Shown here piece after piece: positions 1 through 10,433 of a stretch of DNA of 64,000 bases. Source of the stretch: Pollenia angustigena. Its lineage: Eukaryota; Arthropoda; Insecta; Diptera; Polleniidae. Each line of letters opens with the position of its first letter. Within the stretch, counting starts at the first letter, position 1. Below the pieces are notes generated by a model, which worked only from the letters and a program-made list of their open reading frames with translations, did no database searches and was not told the origin of the DNA. The translations under genes were made by a program, and so were the position numbers. The DNA lies in the NCBI GenBank assembly GCA_930367215.1, contig OV884057.1:104867284-104931283 (forward strand), in the 5' to 3' direction.

Positions 1-1396
1 CCTTGTCTTCGGAATAGGAACAATACGTGCAACTTTCCACGCTGATGGAAAAGTTGACGTAGTCAAGATTGAGTTCGTTAGATGTAGGATAATATCAGAC
101 AAGAAGGGAAAAACTAATTTGAGAAATTTAATAGATATCGCATCCACACCAACCGACTTAGACTTTACGTTATTCACGGCATCAAAAAGCTCCGGGAGAA
201 GGAAAAAGAGCTATCCAAGTTCACGAAACTATCAAGAACTGCATAATCAGGTATAAAGTCACTAGAACCAGCAAAATAGTTATTTATAATGTTCGGATCA
301 AGTTCAGGGGAAGAATCCTCCCCACCAATGTAACCATGTCCCTTAATAACCTTCTAAAAGCGACGGGAATCTATAGAGCCAAAGAGTTTAGAAAAGTGTT
401 TAATTCTCTCCTTACGTAAGACACTCTTGGCTTTGTTACGAAGCCTGCAATATGTTCTCCAGTTATGATTATTGGGGTTTGCTTTAAGAGCCGAAAAAGA
501 CAGATCACGTAACGACCTCATACGAATAACTGTATTCACCTTCATCCAGGCATCAATGCCCTTACACAATTTTTTCCTTACAGTAGGGACAAATTGAAAA
601 AGGTCATTCAAGAGCGAACTAAAAAGGGTACACTTAAGATCAATATCAGTAGTATTAAATATTTGTGACATATCGTAAACACTTAAAAATGAGAATAAAC
701 TTCCCCAATTTATGTTGTTGAAATCCCGATATTCAAAAAACTCATCTATATAGTCAACGTTGATGGCAAAACATGCAAAAATAAGCGAGTGATCCGAGAT
801 GGAAGGACATTGTACTTGGTGACGGTAGCTGGTAGTTAATGAATTACTAACCAAAAAAAATCTATAAGTGACGTAGTTACAGTTTTTACGTCAAAATGTG
901 TGGGCAAAACATTATGGGCTATCGACAAATTATACCTCAAGCAAAAAGAGCGAACAATATCAGATTTTAAAGGCGAAAACAAATTGCAATTAAAATCGCC
1001 TACAATTATAATATTATCATATCGGGACAACAAGTCAAAATGAAGCCTTTCAAAAGTATCCAAGCAGCCATTAGGGAGATAGACAGTTCCAAATAAGAAT
1101 CTTATACTACCAGACACAAATTCAACGAAAAGCGACTCACAGCCTAAGTCTTGAACTTTGAAAACAACTCTGTACTTCAGCTTCTTAGATATATAGATCC
1201 CAACACCACCACCCCTAGACGGCCTATCATTACGGCAAAACTTATATCCCAATATCTCCACAGAACAATCAGAGACATGATCTTTTAGCCAAGTTTCGGT
1301 AACTGCTAGTACATCAAACACACCATCACCTATGACGGACTTGAGCTCATCTAGCTTAATAGAATTCGCCCTTAAATCTAAATCTACTAAAATCAT
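1..1396 (-). pseudogene. Jockey/CR1-like non-LTR retrotransposon ORF2, 5' half, broken
   Basis: Minus-strand ORF2 relic running off the left edge. Bases 836-1396 encode an APE-type endonuclease start (AVTETWL, RGGGVGIYI, GDFNCNL). Bases 354-854 carry the endonuclease end (SDHSLIF) and the linker to the reverse transcriptase. Bases 1-350 carry the RT N-terminus, including KSVGVDAIS and, at the edge, WKVARIVPIPKTR, a standard non-LTR RT block. The frame is broken: a frameshift near 850, an in-frame TAG at about 351-353 where a Trp is expected after the RRF motif, and another shift near 165. Endonuclease nicking and target-primed reverse transcription are the family functions; this copy cannot make a full protein. 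The catalytic RT palm lies outside the window. Assignment to Jockey or a close clade rests on motif style only. Confidence 0.85.
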
Positions 1397-2200
1397 TTTT
1401 CGTAAAGTTAAAACTTAATAAAAATTTTGTTATTTTATAATTAAACTAATTCGTTAACTATTTTTACATGTTGTTCCAAAAATAAATATGTCATAAAATA
1501 AAACTGAAATACTTATGTAAATGCAAAGTTATTTTAAATTATTTTATTATTTACATACTTACATAGGTACATGTGCACATAAATAACATAAACAAAAATT
1601 TTTCGCTGATTTGGTAGGTAATAATGACAGATATACTGTTTAAGCTATCTTAGTATGTAATTTAAATTGAGTTAAAATTTACTGAAAAAACCTTTGAATG
1701 TATTATTTGTAGTTTGTATATTTTTATTTTAAATAATAAAAAAATTATTAATTTTTAAAGAATTTCTACGTTTTAAAATTAACATTAAAAAAAGCCGTAA
1801 AATTCCTTTATTTTAAATGATTTTCCGTTTACTAATTAAATTTTCAGTTATTCAAACTTAATTTTCTTTTGAATTTACCTGCATAATATTTTGAGTGAAG
1901 CATCATACAAGTATCCCTACAAGAAATGGATGACCGAAACTAAAAAAAAAAAAATTTTACTAACACACTTGCAACAATTTTACATTAGTTGTACCATTCA
2001 ACATATATGTTAGAGCAGAATAACTGAAAACACCACAAAAATGCCAATTTATTTTTAATTTTTGTTATACATACATATGCTTTACTGGCTAATATTTGTG
2101 AAAATTTGTGAATTGTTTAAATTAAATACTGCAAAATATTTTAATAATTATTAAATTATTAAAATAAATAAAGAAAATCTAAAGGATTTGGGTAAGTAAG
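1397..2200. other. AT-rich DNA without a recognisable gene
   Basis: Very AT-rich with homopolymer runs (an A run near 1946). It lies upstream of the non-LTR ORF2 fragment and could include its 5' UTR, but I see no ORF1, TIR or conserved motif. Confidence 0.5.
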
Positions 2201-2641
2201 TTATAAAAATGCGAAAAAGGAAAACGCGAAGCTAAAGATGCGGAAAAGCCTAAACAAAATTTGGATGAAGCCAAAAAGACTCATATCCGAAGATCCCAGT
2301 TGGCCAGCTGCATATTTGAATGTGTCGAAAATTAACAGAAACGTTAAAATCTATGGATGGGCATATCGTTTAAGACGTCAAGCAAAGGTTTAATTTTTTA
2401 TTTACATTACGGATTTTTACAATGTTTGGTACACTAAAACCTGTGCCAGAAGGCAAATCGGTAAGTTTCGTTTCGTGAACAATATTGTAGAAACTCATTT
2501 ATTTGTTTTATGTACCAGGTGGACACGAATTGCATGTAGATTATTGGGTAATTGGTTTGGCTCCTGCTGGCGGTGCTGAAAGTATTCTCAATGAAGAGGC
2601 TCAACCCGATGTTCAGTTGGATATTCGTCATATTATGATTT
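2201..2641 (+). pseudogene. AsnRS: Relic of cytosolic asparaginyl-tRNA synthetase exons
   Basis: Three collinear plus-strand pieces match the eukaryotic cytosolic AsnRS layout. Bases 2201-2390 read, with one frameshift near 2280, as the charged N-terminal extension (AEKPKQNLDEAKK) followed by EDPSWP and KIYGWAYRLRRQAK, the start of the OB-fold anticodon-binding domain. Bases 2424-2460 read MFGTLKPVPEGKS. Bases 2515-2641 read PGGHELHVDYW, GLAPAGGAESILNEE and DVQLDIRHIMI, then stop. GTAAGT at 2461 and a following AG-ended AT-rich stretch look like a retained intron, so this came from genomic DNA and not from an mRNA retrocopy. The OB-fold middle and the whole class II catalytic domain are missing. 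The family charges tRNA-Asn with asparagine; this fragment cannot. Identification is from remembered family motifs, not from a search. Confidence 0.75.
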
Positions 2642-2683
2642 GAGTCGAAAACATTTTTCCGTGTTAATTCTTCCACCTGCAGT

Positions 2684-3010
2684 GAGTGGTGTAAACGCAT
2701 ACGTACAGCAGTCAACTTGATTTGGTTGCATTGTAAGGAGCCAGAGTTAGTTATACGATATCCAGAGGTATGTTATCATGAAAATTTGTTTTTAAATAAA
2801 ATTAAGTCGTCTTTTTTTTTGTATTTTACAGTATTTTGCAAATTGTAGCGGAAAACACAAATCTAACACTTCTTGATCGCACAGTGACGTCTTTAGTGTG
2901 TGCTCTTTACAATTGTGGGGAATCAGACACTCTTTATGGTTTAACAAATTGTCTAAAAAGTTTTTAGTAAAAACTAAACACGGCAAACGTTTCGAATAGA
3001 TACAATATGT
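2684..3010 (+). pseudogene. Unidentified host-exon relics with a GT-AG intron
   Basis: Downstream of the AsnRS relic. Bases 2684-2768 are open (EWCKRIRTAVNLIWLHCKEP) and end at a good donor (AG|GTATGT near 2768). After about 60 nt with a T-rich tract there is an acceptor (TTTTACAG at 2823-2830), followed by an open stretch reading LQIVAENTNLTLLDRTVTSL and DTLYGLTNCLK up to a stop near 2970; HGKRFE continues in another frame. The composition and splice signals suggest exons of a real protein-coding gene, but I do not recognise the protein. The reading frames on the two sides do not join cleanly, so it is treated as broken. Confidence 0.4.
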
Positions 3011-3138
3011 AGCAGAATTGTACAATGATGTTTAAAAACAGTTAAATGGTGTTTGATATAGCCAAACGTTTTGTAAAAAAAACTGTTATCATCTGACGTT
3101 TATGAAAGGAGGAATAACTGTTACCATCCCTGTTTTAT

Positions 3139-3397
3139 TAAGCCTTTTTGCAATTTTCCCATTCTTTAAATATTTCACTTGGTTTTTGCTTAAGCCAACC
3201 TTTGGTTAACATTGATGCTGTAGATGTAAACATATACTTAGGAATGATTCTTATGAAACTACAAGATATTCTGGTAGTGTATAGGATCATTCAGTAGTAT
3301 ATGTACTTACCTATAGCATCAATGTTAACCAAAGGTTGACTAAAGCAAAAACCAAGTGAAATATTGAAGTTAGGACTATTGCAAAAAAGCTTTATAA
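3139..3397. repeat. Fold-back element (imperfect long inverted repeat)
   Basis: The left arm (3139 to about 3255) is the reverse complement, with scattered mismatches, of the right arm (about 3278-3397). The best block is 3172-3219 against 3315-3362 (TTTCACTTGGTTTTTGC / GCAAAAACCAAGTGAAA). The central loop is only about 20-25 nt, so the element is almost one long hairpin, typical of a fold-back MITE. No target duplication was identified. Confidence 0.75.
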
Positions 3398-3450
3398 AAT
3401 GTTAATTACCTCATAGGACAAAAAATAATTATTTATTTATTTAATTTATT

Positions 3451-3738
3451 CATGGGCAGAAGGGCTGTAATGTTAAGGTGCGGTGTGCGAATTGTGCAGA
3501 AAAGCACAAAACTGTTGACTGCCAAGCAGAAAATAAAATTCAATGTGCCAACTGCGGTAATAATCATAAATCAACTGATCCATCATGCCCAAGTCGTTCT
3601 GCTTATATTCAAATGAGAGAGAAAGTTGCGAATCGATCTAATCGTTCTCAGAGAGCAGTAAATTCCAATCAATTTAATCTCAGCAATAATTTTGTTGACT
3701 TCCCACATCTTATTAGCAACAACAATGTTAATCTATAA
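3451..3738 (+). pseudogene. Jockey-type ORF1 (gag-like) zinc-knuckle segment, interrupted
   Basis: Plus-strand, 5'-truncated ORF1. It reads from a CCHC remnant (GHGQKGCNVK) into RCANCAEKHKTVDC and QCANCGNNHKSTDPSCPSR, the zinc-knuckle series typical of Jockey-clade ORF1 proteins that bind element RNA, then a low-complexity Asn-rich tail (NNFVDFPHLISNNNVN). At 3739 it is cut by a hAT terminus; the same ORF1 resumes after 10207 with more Asn-rich sequence and the usual Jockey ORF1 ending ELITKLSACKT. The nucleic-acid-binding N-terminal half is absent. Confidence 0.85.
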
Positions 3739-3775
3739 CAGTGATGTCAATTATGATTGTGTTGGTGAGATTACT

Positions 3776-4202
3776 CCCTGCAAATAAAATTGGACCACCT
3801 GACCCATTTTGATAAAATGGACTACTCCATGGACTAGTCCGATGTAATGCAAGCATGGACCATGCCATTGTTAAAAAGTGTTTGTAGTGAGACGACATGT
3901 CTTCGTTTTTTAACGACATGCTTTCGTGTTTAAACGACTTCAAAACTAATCCTCTTGAGTATACCATGGAGTAGTTTTAAAACTACTCCTTACTGGTCCA
4001 AAGGTGGGTTATATACCATGGAGTAGTTTTAAAACTACTCCTTAGTGGTCCAAAGGTGGGTTATATGGTCCTCTCCTAGGACATCGTAATGTTAAATAGA
4101 CCAGGTTTTTTCCATACGTTTGGGTTACTTGTGGACTAGTCCTGGTCCCTTGTGGACTACTCTTTACACGCGTGTTTGGACTGGTCCTATTATTTGCAGG
4201 GC
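3776..4202. mobile_element. MITE with CCCTGCAAATAA termini, nested in hAT
   Basis: Inverted ends CCCTGCAAATAA (3776) and TTATTTGCAGGG (ending 4202). The interior is full of short palindromes (GGAGTAGTTTTAAAACTACTCC-type, GGACTAGTCC) and TGGTCC motifs, as in the subterminal regions of non-autonomous DNA elements. No clear target duplication. Confidence 0.65.
3961..4064. repeat. Two tandem 52-bp units
   Basis: Units 3961-4012 and 4013-4064 are nearly identical (ATACCATGGAGTAGTTTTAA... ending GGTGGGTTAT), differing at the C/G of CTTACTGG/CTTAGTGG. Each holds an AGTAGTTTTAAAACTACT palindrome. They lie inside the CCCTGCAAATAA MITE. Confidence 0.9.
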
Positions 4203-4453
4203 TCTTATCTCTTACATGCCCAGCGGGCGAAATATGCGGTTGCGAGGCCTATTGCGAGGCCTTATTAAAGACCTTTTCTAAGGGTCATCTATGTTCGATT
4301 AAATTGTTGGGAATCAGGTAAGGTATTAAAAATTACAAAACATTTTCATGAAAGGGCGATGCAAACACCAGGGCCAGCATTATGCGAGGAAATATAGTTC
4401 ATGCTTTCCATTCATTTTTCATCAGACCATTTAAAGTTAACTTACATTTATTG
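4203..4453. other. hAT left interior; block with CCCAGCGGG and AGGCC motifs
   Basis: No coding sequence. Bases 4219-4270 (CCCAGCGGGCGAAATATGCG followed by GAGGCC motifs) resemble in inverted orientation 7160-7212 (AGGCC, GCGATATTTCCCGCTG), so these may be inner termini of an older element. The same CCCAGCGGG plus AGGCCTT style recurs in the MITE at 36146-37183. Confidence 0.4.
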
Positions 4454-4793
4454 CTATAAAGACTTAAAAGCAATAAATAACAATACAATTATCGAAAAAT
4501 GTTGAGTTATGGACAGACACAATCAGTTATTATTTAAATAAATTTAATTTGGAACCTCAGAAACTTTGCTTATTTTTTGGAAAAATTGCGCAGTTCACAA
4601 TATTTGAAGTCTTTTTACAACCTAATACAATTCTTTCCAATACTTTTCGTTTTTTGCTCAACATACCTTTGCGAATTCTAACAATGAAAATTCATTTGCT
4701 CATACTAATGCAAATATTAAGTTTAAAAATATTCTGTAAGTATTTACCACCATTATAAAAAGAGACGATTTTACTAGCCTATAATAAATACTT

Positions 4794-6103
4794 TTATTTA
4801 CCAATAATATCTTCTAAATTTATATTGCAGTTTCGTAACAACAAAACATTTTTTAGGTTTGCGGATGGTAATTTATTGCGTTGTTTTGAGCAAATGTATT
4901 TCAAATCGGAAAATATTTGTTCGCAAAGATATGTTGAGGAGAAAAGCGACAAACTTTTGAAGGAATTTTTTTTTAATATAGGATATAGCGCCCCGTCTAA
5001 ATTTTTCCAGAACTCAATAATATTTTCCCTGTCTGGAGGATTAATTTCGCTCCTAAGTATGATTAGTTCCGACTGGATGCTGAATTCATAACTCGCAATG
5101 TCGCACTTAAAGGGATTTTGGAATATGTTAAGTAGTGGTTTTATAAAGTTGTAAAAAAGGTTTTCAAAAATTGCCAAATACTCAGATTTTTTCAAATATT
5201 TCTCCTTGTCATAAATAAGCAAAGTTTTAGGAAAGTTGGAAAAATCTTCATTATTTATTTCATTTGTTAATAAAAATAGTTTGGTTTTAAAATTAAAAAC
5301 AATCGTATATATGTCACTTAAATTGTTTCCCTTTCCTTGTAGTTCCAAATTTAGCTCATTTAAAATACTGCTTGTATCCGCCAGAAACGCAAGGTCTAAA
5401 ATGAACTCATAATCATTCAACTGTATTAATTCACATTCGTCTAAATTTTCAGTTTCCCAAAAATGCAACACCTCTTTTCGAAGATCGAATAACCTGTTTA
5501 GACAATCACCCCGACTAAGCCAACGAACACCGTAAACATTTTTAAGTCGTGGTGATTGGCGTTTACGTTTTTAAGAAAACTTAAAAATTTTCTGTGCGTT
5601 AATGAATGATGACCCCCCCGTATTCTATTGATTATCCGCTCTGCAGTCTTAATAGCGGCATGATCACTTATAAATTTTGAGGCAAGCATGGACTGATGAA
5701 TTATGCAATGGAATGCATGTACATCAATTCCATTTTGCTTAAGCTGTCCTACGAAACCTTCATACTTCCCGGCCATAACGTTTGCACCATCCGTGCAAAC
5801 TCCTGCTAATTTTGAAGCTTGTGTAACAGATATCAGGTTTTCAAAGACTACGTCGTATAATACCTTACCTGTTACATTACCGTAAAACGTTTCAAGAGAG
5901 TACATAGTTTCAAAAACATTGTACTCACTATCTATGCATCGAACACAAATGACCAATTGGCAAAGATCATTAATGTCGGTGCTTTCGTCGAGGCAAAAAG
6001 AAAAATATTCACAATTTTTTTACTTTTCCCTAATCACAGATTGTATATGTGCAGCTTAAATTGATGTGCGCTTGACGACACTATTTCGGCTCATGGGAAG
6101 CGT
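4794..6103 (-). pseudogene. hAT transposase, copy A, broken
   Basis: Read right to left: LPMSRNSVV, two in-frame stops, SFCLDESTD (first catalytic Asp region), CTDGANVMAGKYEGF (second Asp region) and HAFHCIIHQ; then, after a frameshift near 5530, VRWLSRGDCLNRLFDL (the conserved RWLSRG motif), FLADTSSILNELNLELQG, and the C-terminal dimerisation block (STYLCEQIFSDL). This order matches hAT transposases of the ZBED5/GTF2IRD2-like type, which cut and paste DNA by a DDE RNase H-fold nuclease. No BED zinc finger is visible upstream. Nine residues are deleted near 5145 compared with copy B. The stops and frameshift are shared with copy B, so inactivation came before the duplication. Confidence 0.88.
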
Positions 6104-7317
6104 TTTTATTACGCTGCAATCGATTTTCAGTTTAATGAAATTCTAATTTGAAGTTTACATGTATACACAATTGTACATAGAAATGGATTTCCCTGGTCTA
6201 TTTATTAAATAATAAAATGAATTACATGAGAATTATAACGTGAAAAAGTTATTTTAGTAAAAATTTAGGGTATTCATAGTGGTAAGTAAAATAGAAAGGG
6301 TATTCACGGTGTTGGGTTACTCATACTTCAAACATCTGTGCATACATTTTAATTCTAGCTAATGGTATATCATAAATTTTTACAAAATACCAAATGCGCA
6401 CCTGAGTTTGCCTGCAAAAATGTATAAAGTCATTATAACAGGTCAAAGTTACGTTAAATAAATACCATAAAGTAGTAAGGTTTACTCTTTAGACTCGGTC
6501 ATATAATTGTAGCATAAAAAAGTAAGCAATAAAAATAGTGCGAAACAATAAAGTTTCATTAATACATCAATAAAACACATCTTCTTACCCAAAAATTTTA
6601 CCTGCTGTTACATTTGCTTTTATGTGTATAGGTTTACACATAAATTGCAGCAAAACAAGACTTTTTAACGTGTTTTTTAAATATTTTTACCTACTTAAGA
6701 AAAAAATTAAAAAAAAAAAAAAAAAACCCCCACTGACGCGATTGGTACAGAAACAAAAATATTTTTACAATCACAAAATACCAACAAATTCTTGTGGCTT
6801 TTTCTTTTCTTAATAATTTCTGCATTTAGGTACGTCTTTTTAACGAAAGAAAAAGGGACCCTGTTACAGGCATCAACGAATTTTTTTCACGAACAAAACA
6901 CATATCGTTAGCTTAAATGCAAAACAATTATTTTGAAAATTTGAAATTTATTAAAATTCTATCTTAAAAAATAACCACAATTGCACAATTGTGCAAAGAA
7001 ATGGAAATCCCTGTTTTAAAATCATTGTACAATGTCAAAAACAGAAATTAAACAAAACAAAAACATAGATAATAAATAAAATAAAAAAGATAATAAAACA
7101 AAAAAAAAAAGATGTACCTACATACAGTTATTGTATATTTATTTATATACATAAATATATTTAGAGGCCTCAAAACAGGCCTTGTAATATTTGCGATATT
7201 TCCCGCTGAATGAGAATGTTTCTCAGTAAACAATTATATTTTACGCTCGCAAAATAAAAGAGCGTAAGCGTACATGTGAATTAATTTGCACAATTGTGCA
7301 AGGCGCTGACATCCCTG
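6104..7317. repeat. hAT right-end region with three terminus-like blocks
   Basis: Non-coding. Three blocks share the pattern CACAATTGTGCAA or CACAATTGTACAT, a short spacer and then ATCCCTG or TTCCCTG: 6165-6195, 6975-7013 and 7287-7317. Reverse-complemented, each begins CAGGGA and has the palindrome TTGCACAATTGTGCAA about 15 nt inside, like repeated hAT termini. The same three recur in unit B (ends at 9086, 9903 and 10207). They may be nested solo ends or related MITEs. Confidence 0.65.
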
Positions 7318-7657
7318 CTATAAAGACTTAAAAGCAATAAATAACAATACAATTATCGAAAAATGTTGAGTTATGGACAGACACAATCAGTTATTATTTA
7401 AATAAATTTAATTTGGAACCTCAGAAACTTTGCTTATTTTTTGGAAAAATTGCGCAGTTCACAATATTTGAAGTCTTTTTACAACCTAATACAATTCTTT
7501 CCAATATTTTTCGTTTTTTGCTCAACATACCTTTGCGAATTCTAACAATGAAAATTCATTTGCTCATACTAATGCAAATATTAAGTTTAAAAATATTCTG
7601 TAAGTATTTACCACCATTATAAAAAGAGACGATTTTACTAGCCTATAATAAATACTT

Positions 7658-8994
7658 TTATTTACCAATAATATCTTCTAAATTTATATTGCAGTTTCGT
7701 AACAACAAAACATTTTTTAGGTTTGCGGATGGTAATTTATTGCGTTGTTTTGAGCAAATGTATTTCAAATCGGAAAATATTTGTTCGCAAAGATATGTTG
7801 AGGAGAAAAGCGACAAACTTTTGAAGGAATTTTTTTTTAATATAGGATATAGCGCCCCGTCTAAATTTTTCCAGAACTCAATAATATTTTCCCTGTCTGG
7901 AGGATTAATTTCGCTCCTAAGTATGATTAGTTCCGACTGGATGCTGAATTCATAACTCGCAATGTCGCACTTAAAGGGATTTTGGAATATGTTAAGTAGT
8001 GGTTTTATATCCTCAAAATCTTGAAAACGATCTTTAAAGTTGTAAAAAAGGTTTTCAAAAATTGCCAAATACTCAGATTTTTTCAAATATTTCTCCTTGT
8101 CATAAATAAGCAAAGTTTTAGGAAAGTTGGAAAAATCTTCATTATTTATTTCATTTGTTAATAAAAATAGTTTGGTTTTAAAATTAAAAACTATCGTATA
8201 TATGTCACTTAAATTGTTTCCCTTTCCTTGTAGTTCCAAATTTAGCTCATTTAAAATACTGCTTGTATCCGCCAGAAACGCAAGGTCTAAAATGAACTCA
8301 TAATCATTCAACTGTATTAATTCACATTCGTCTAAATTTTCAGTTTCCCAAAAATGCAACACCTCTTTTCGAAGATCGAATAACCTGTTTAGACAATCAC
8401 CCCGACTAAGCCAACGAACACCGTAAACATTTTTAAGTCGTGGTGATTGGCGTTTACGTTTTTAAGAAAACTTGAAAATTTTCTGTGCGTTAATGAATGA
8501 TGACCCCCCCGTATTCTATTGATTATCCGCTCTGCAGTCTTAATAGCGGCATGATCACTTATAAATTTTGAGGCAAGCATGGACTGATGAATTATGCAAT
8601 GGAATGCATGTACATCAATTCCATTTTGCTTAAGCTGTCCTACGAAACCTTCATACTTCCCGGCCATAACGTTTGCACCATCCGTGCAAACTCCTGCTAA
8701 TTTTGAAGCTTGTGTAACAGATATCAGGTTTTCAAAGACTACGTCGTATAATACCTTACCTGTTACATTACCGTAAAACGTTTCAAGTGAGTACATAGTT
8801 TCAAAAACATTGTACTCACTATCTATGCATCGAACACAAATGACCAATTGGCAAAGATCATTAATGTCGGTGCTTTCGTCGAGGCAAAAAGAAAAATATT
8901 CACAATTTTTTTACTTTTCCCTAATCACAGATTGTATATGTGCAGCTTAAATTGATGTGCGCTTGACGACACTATTTCGGCTCATGGGAAGCGT
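7658..8994 (-). pseudogene. hAT transposase, copy B, broken
   Basis: Second tandem copy of the relic at 4794-6103, nearly identical and with the same upstream stops and the same frameshift before RWLSRG (near 8420). It keeps the nine residues lost from copy A, so the C-terminal open stretch is 234 codons (7658-8362) against 225. A rare difference is FSSFLKN against FLSFLKN in the 152-codon part (8389-8847). The DDE catalytic layout and dimerisation block are recognisable, but no single open frame joins them. Confidence 0.88.
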
Positions 8995-10207
8995 TTTTAT
9001 TACGCTGCAATCGATTTTCAGTTTAATGAAATTCTAATTTGAAGTTTACATGTATACACAATTGTACATAGAAATGGATTTCCCTGGTCTATTTATTAAA
9101 TAATAAAATGAATTACATGAGAATTATAACGTGAAAAAGTTATTTTAGTAAAAATTTAGGGTATTCATAGTGGTAAGTAAAATAGAAAGGGTATTCACGG
9201 TGTTGGGTTACTCATACTTCAAACATCTGTGCATACATTTTAATTCTAGCTAATGGTATATCATAAATTTTTACAAAATACCAAATGCGCACCTGAGTTT
9301 GCCTGCAAAAATGTATAAAGTCATTATAACAGGTCAAAGTTACGTTAAATAAATACCATAAAGTAGTAAGGTTTACTCTTTAGACTCGGTCATATAATTG
9401 TAGCATAAAAAAGTAAGCAATAAAAATAGTGCGAAACAATAAAGTTTCATTAATACATCAATAAAACACATCTTCTTACCCAAAAATTTTACCTGCTGTT
9501 ACATTTGCTTTTATGTGTATAGGTTTACACATAAATTGCAGCAAAACAAGACTTTTTAACGTGTTTTTTAAATATTTTTACCTACTTAAGAAAAAAATTT
9601 TCAAAAAAAAAAAAACCCCCCACTGACGCGATTGGTACAGAAACAAAAATATTTTTACAATCACAAAATACCAACAAATTCTTGTGGCTTTTTCTTTTCT
9701 TAATAATTTCTGCATTTAGGTACGTCTTTTTAACGAAAGAAAAAGGGACCCTGTTACAGGCATCAACGAATTTTTTTCACGAACAAAACACATATCGTTA
9801 GCTTAAATGCAAAACAATTATTTTGAAAATTTGAAATTTATTAAAATTCTATCTTAAAAAATAACCACAATTGCACAATTGTGCAAAGAAATGGAAATCC
9901 CTGTTTTAAAATCATTGTACAATGTCAAAAACAGAAATTAAACAAAACAAAAACATAGATAATAAATAAAATAAAAAAGATAATAAAACAAAAAAAAAAA
10001 GATGTACCTACATACAGTTATTGTATATTTATTTATATACATAAATATATTTAGAGGCCTCAAAACAGGCCTTGCAATATTTGCGATATTTCCCGCTGAA
10101 TGAGAATGTTTCTCAGTAAACAATTATATTTTACGCTCGCAAAATAAAAGAGCGTAAGCGTACATGTGAATTAATTTGCACAATTGTGCAAGGCGCTGAC
10201 ATCCCTG

Positions 10208-10430
10208 ATCTAAACAATAATAATAACAATAATGTTGAAATAAATCTCCCCCTTATCTCCAATAATGATAACAATTCTACCAACAATCATCAGAATAATT
10301 TATTTTCTGAGCAGGAATTTATTACTCTCACCATGGAGTTAATTACTAAGCTGAGTGCATGTAAAACAAACAGGAACAATTTGGTGTTATTTCCCAATTA
10401 CCTTTTAAGTTTGTCTATAAAAATGTTTAA
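10208..10430 (+). pseudogene. Jockey-type ORF1, C-terminal end
   Basis: Asn-rich low-complexity sequence followed by FSEQEFITLTMELITKLS and ACKT, the typical C-terminal block of Jockey-clade gag-like ORF1. After ACKT the natural ending (QFGVISQLPFKFVYKNV, stop at 10428) lies in another frame, so a frameshift near 10370 is present. It belongs with the zinc-knuckle piece at 3451-3738. Confidence 0.75.
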
Positions 10431-10433
10431 AAA

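Larger units (their letters stand above)
3739..10207 (-). mobile_element. hAT DNA transposon with internally duplicated body
   Basis: The left end at 3739 reads CAGTGATGTCA and the right end at 10207 is the reverse complement of CAGGGATGTCAG, a hAT-style terminal pair. Flanks 3731-3738 (ATCTATAA) and 10208-10215 (ATCTAAAC) match at 6 of 8 positions, consistent with an old 8-bp target duplication. The insertion splits a Jockey ORF1 whose halves lie on both sides. Inside are a nested MITE (3776-4202) and two tandem copies of a 2.9-kb body containing a broken hAT transposase (minus strand) and its right end. No intact transposase remains, so movement would need help from elsewhere. Confidence 0.8.
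4454..10207. repeat. Tandem duplication of the hAT body (2 units)
   Basis: Unit A is 4454-7317 and unit B 7318-10207. They start with the same CTATAAAGACTTAAAAGC and end with the same terminus GACATCCCTG. By eye they are nearly identical. Unit A lacks 27 nt in frame (nine residues, KDRFQDFED) near 5145, and the poly-A tracts near 6711/9605 differ. The junction joins the transposon right end (ATCCCTG, 7317) directly to interior sequence, with TG as possible microhomology. Confidence 0.95.

Noticed and set aside
2434..3025. Minus-strand ORFs at 2434-2715 and 2792-3025
   Set aside because: The plus strand carries recognisable AsnRS motifs and splice sites here; the minus translations show nothing.
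4549..5091. Plus-strand ORFs across the hAT body (4549-4758, 4825-5091, 5703-5885 and their copies)
   Set aside because: Antisense shadows of the minus-strand hAT transposase or AT-rich non-coding DNA.
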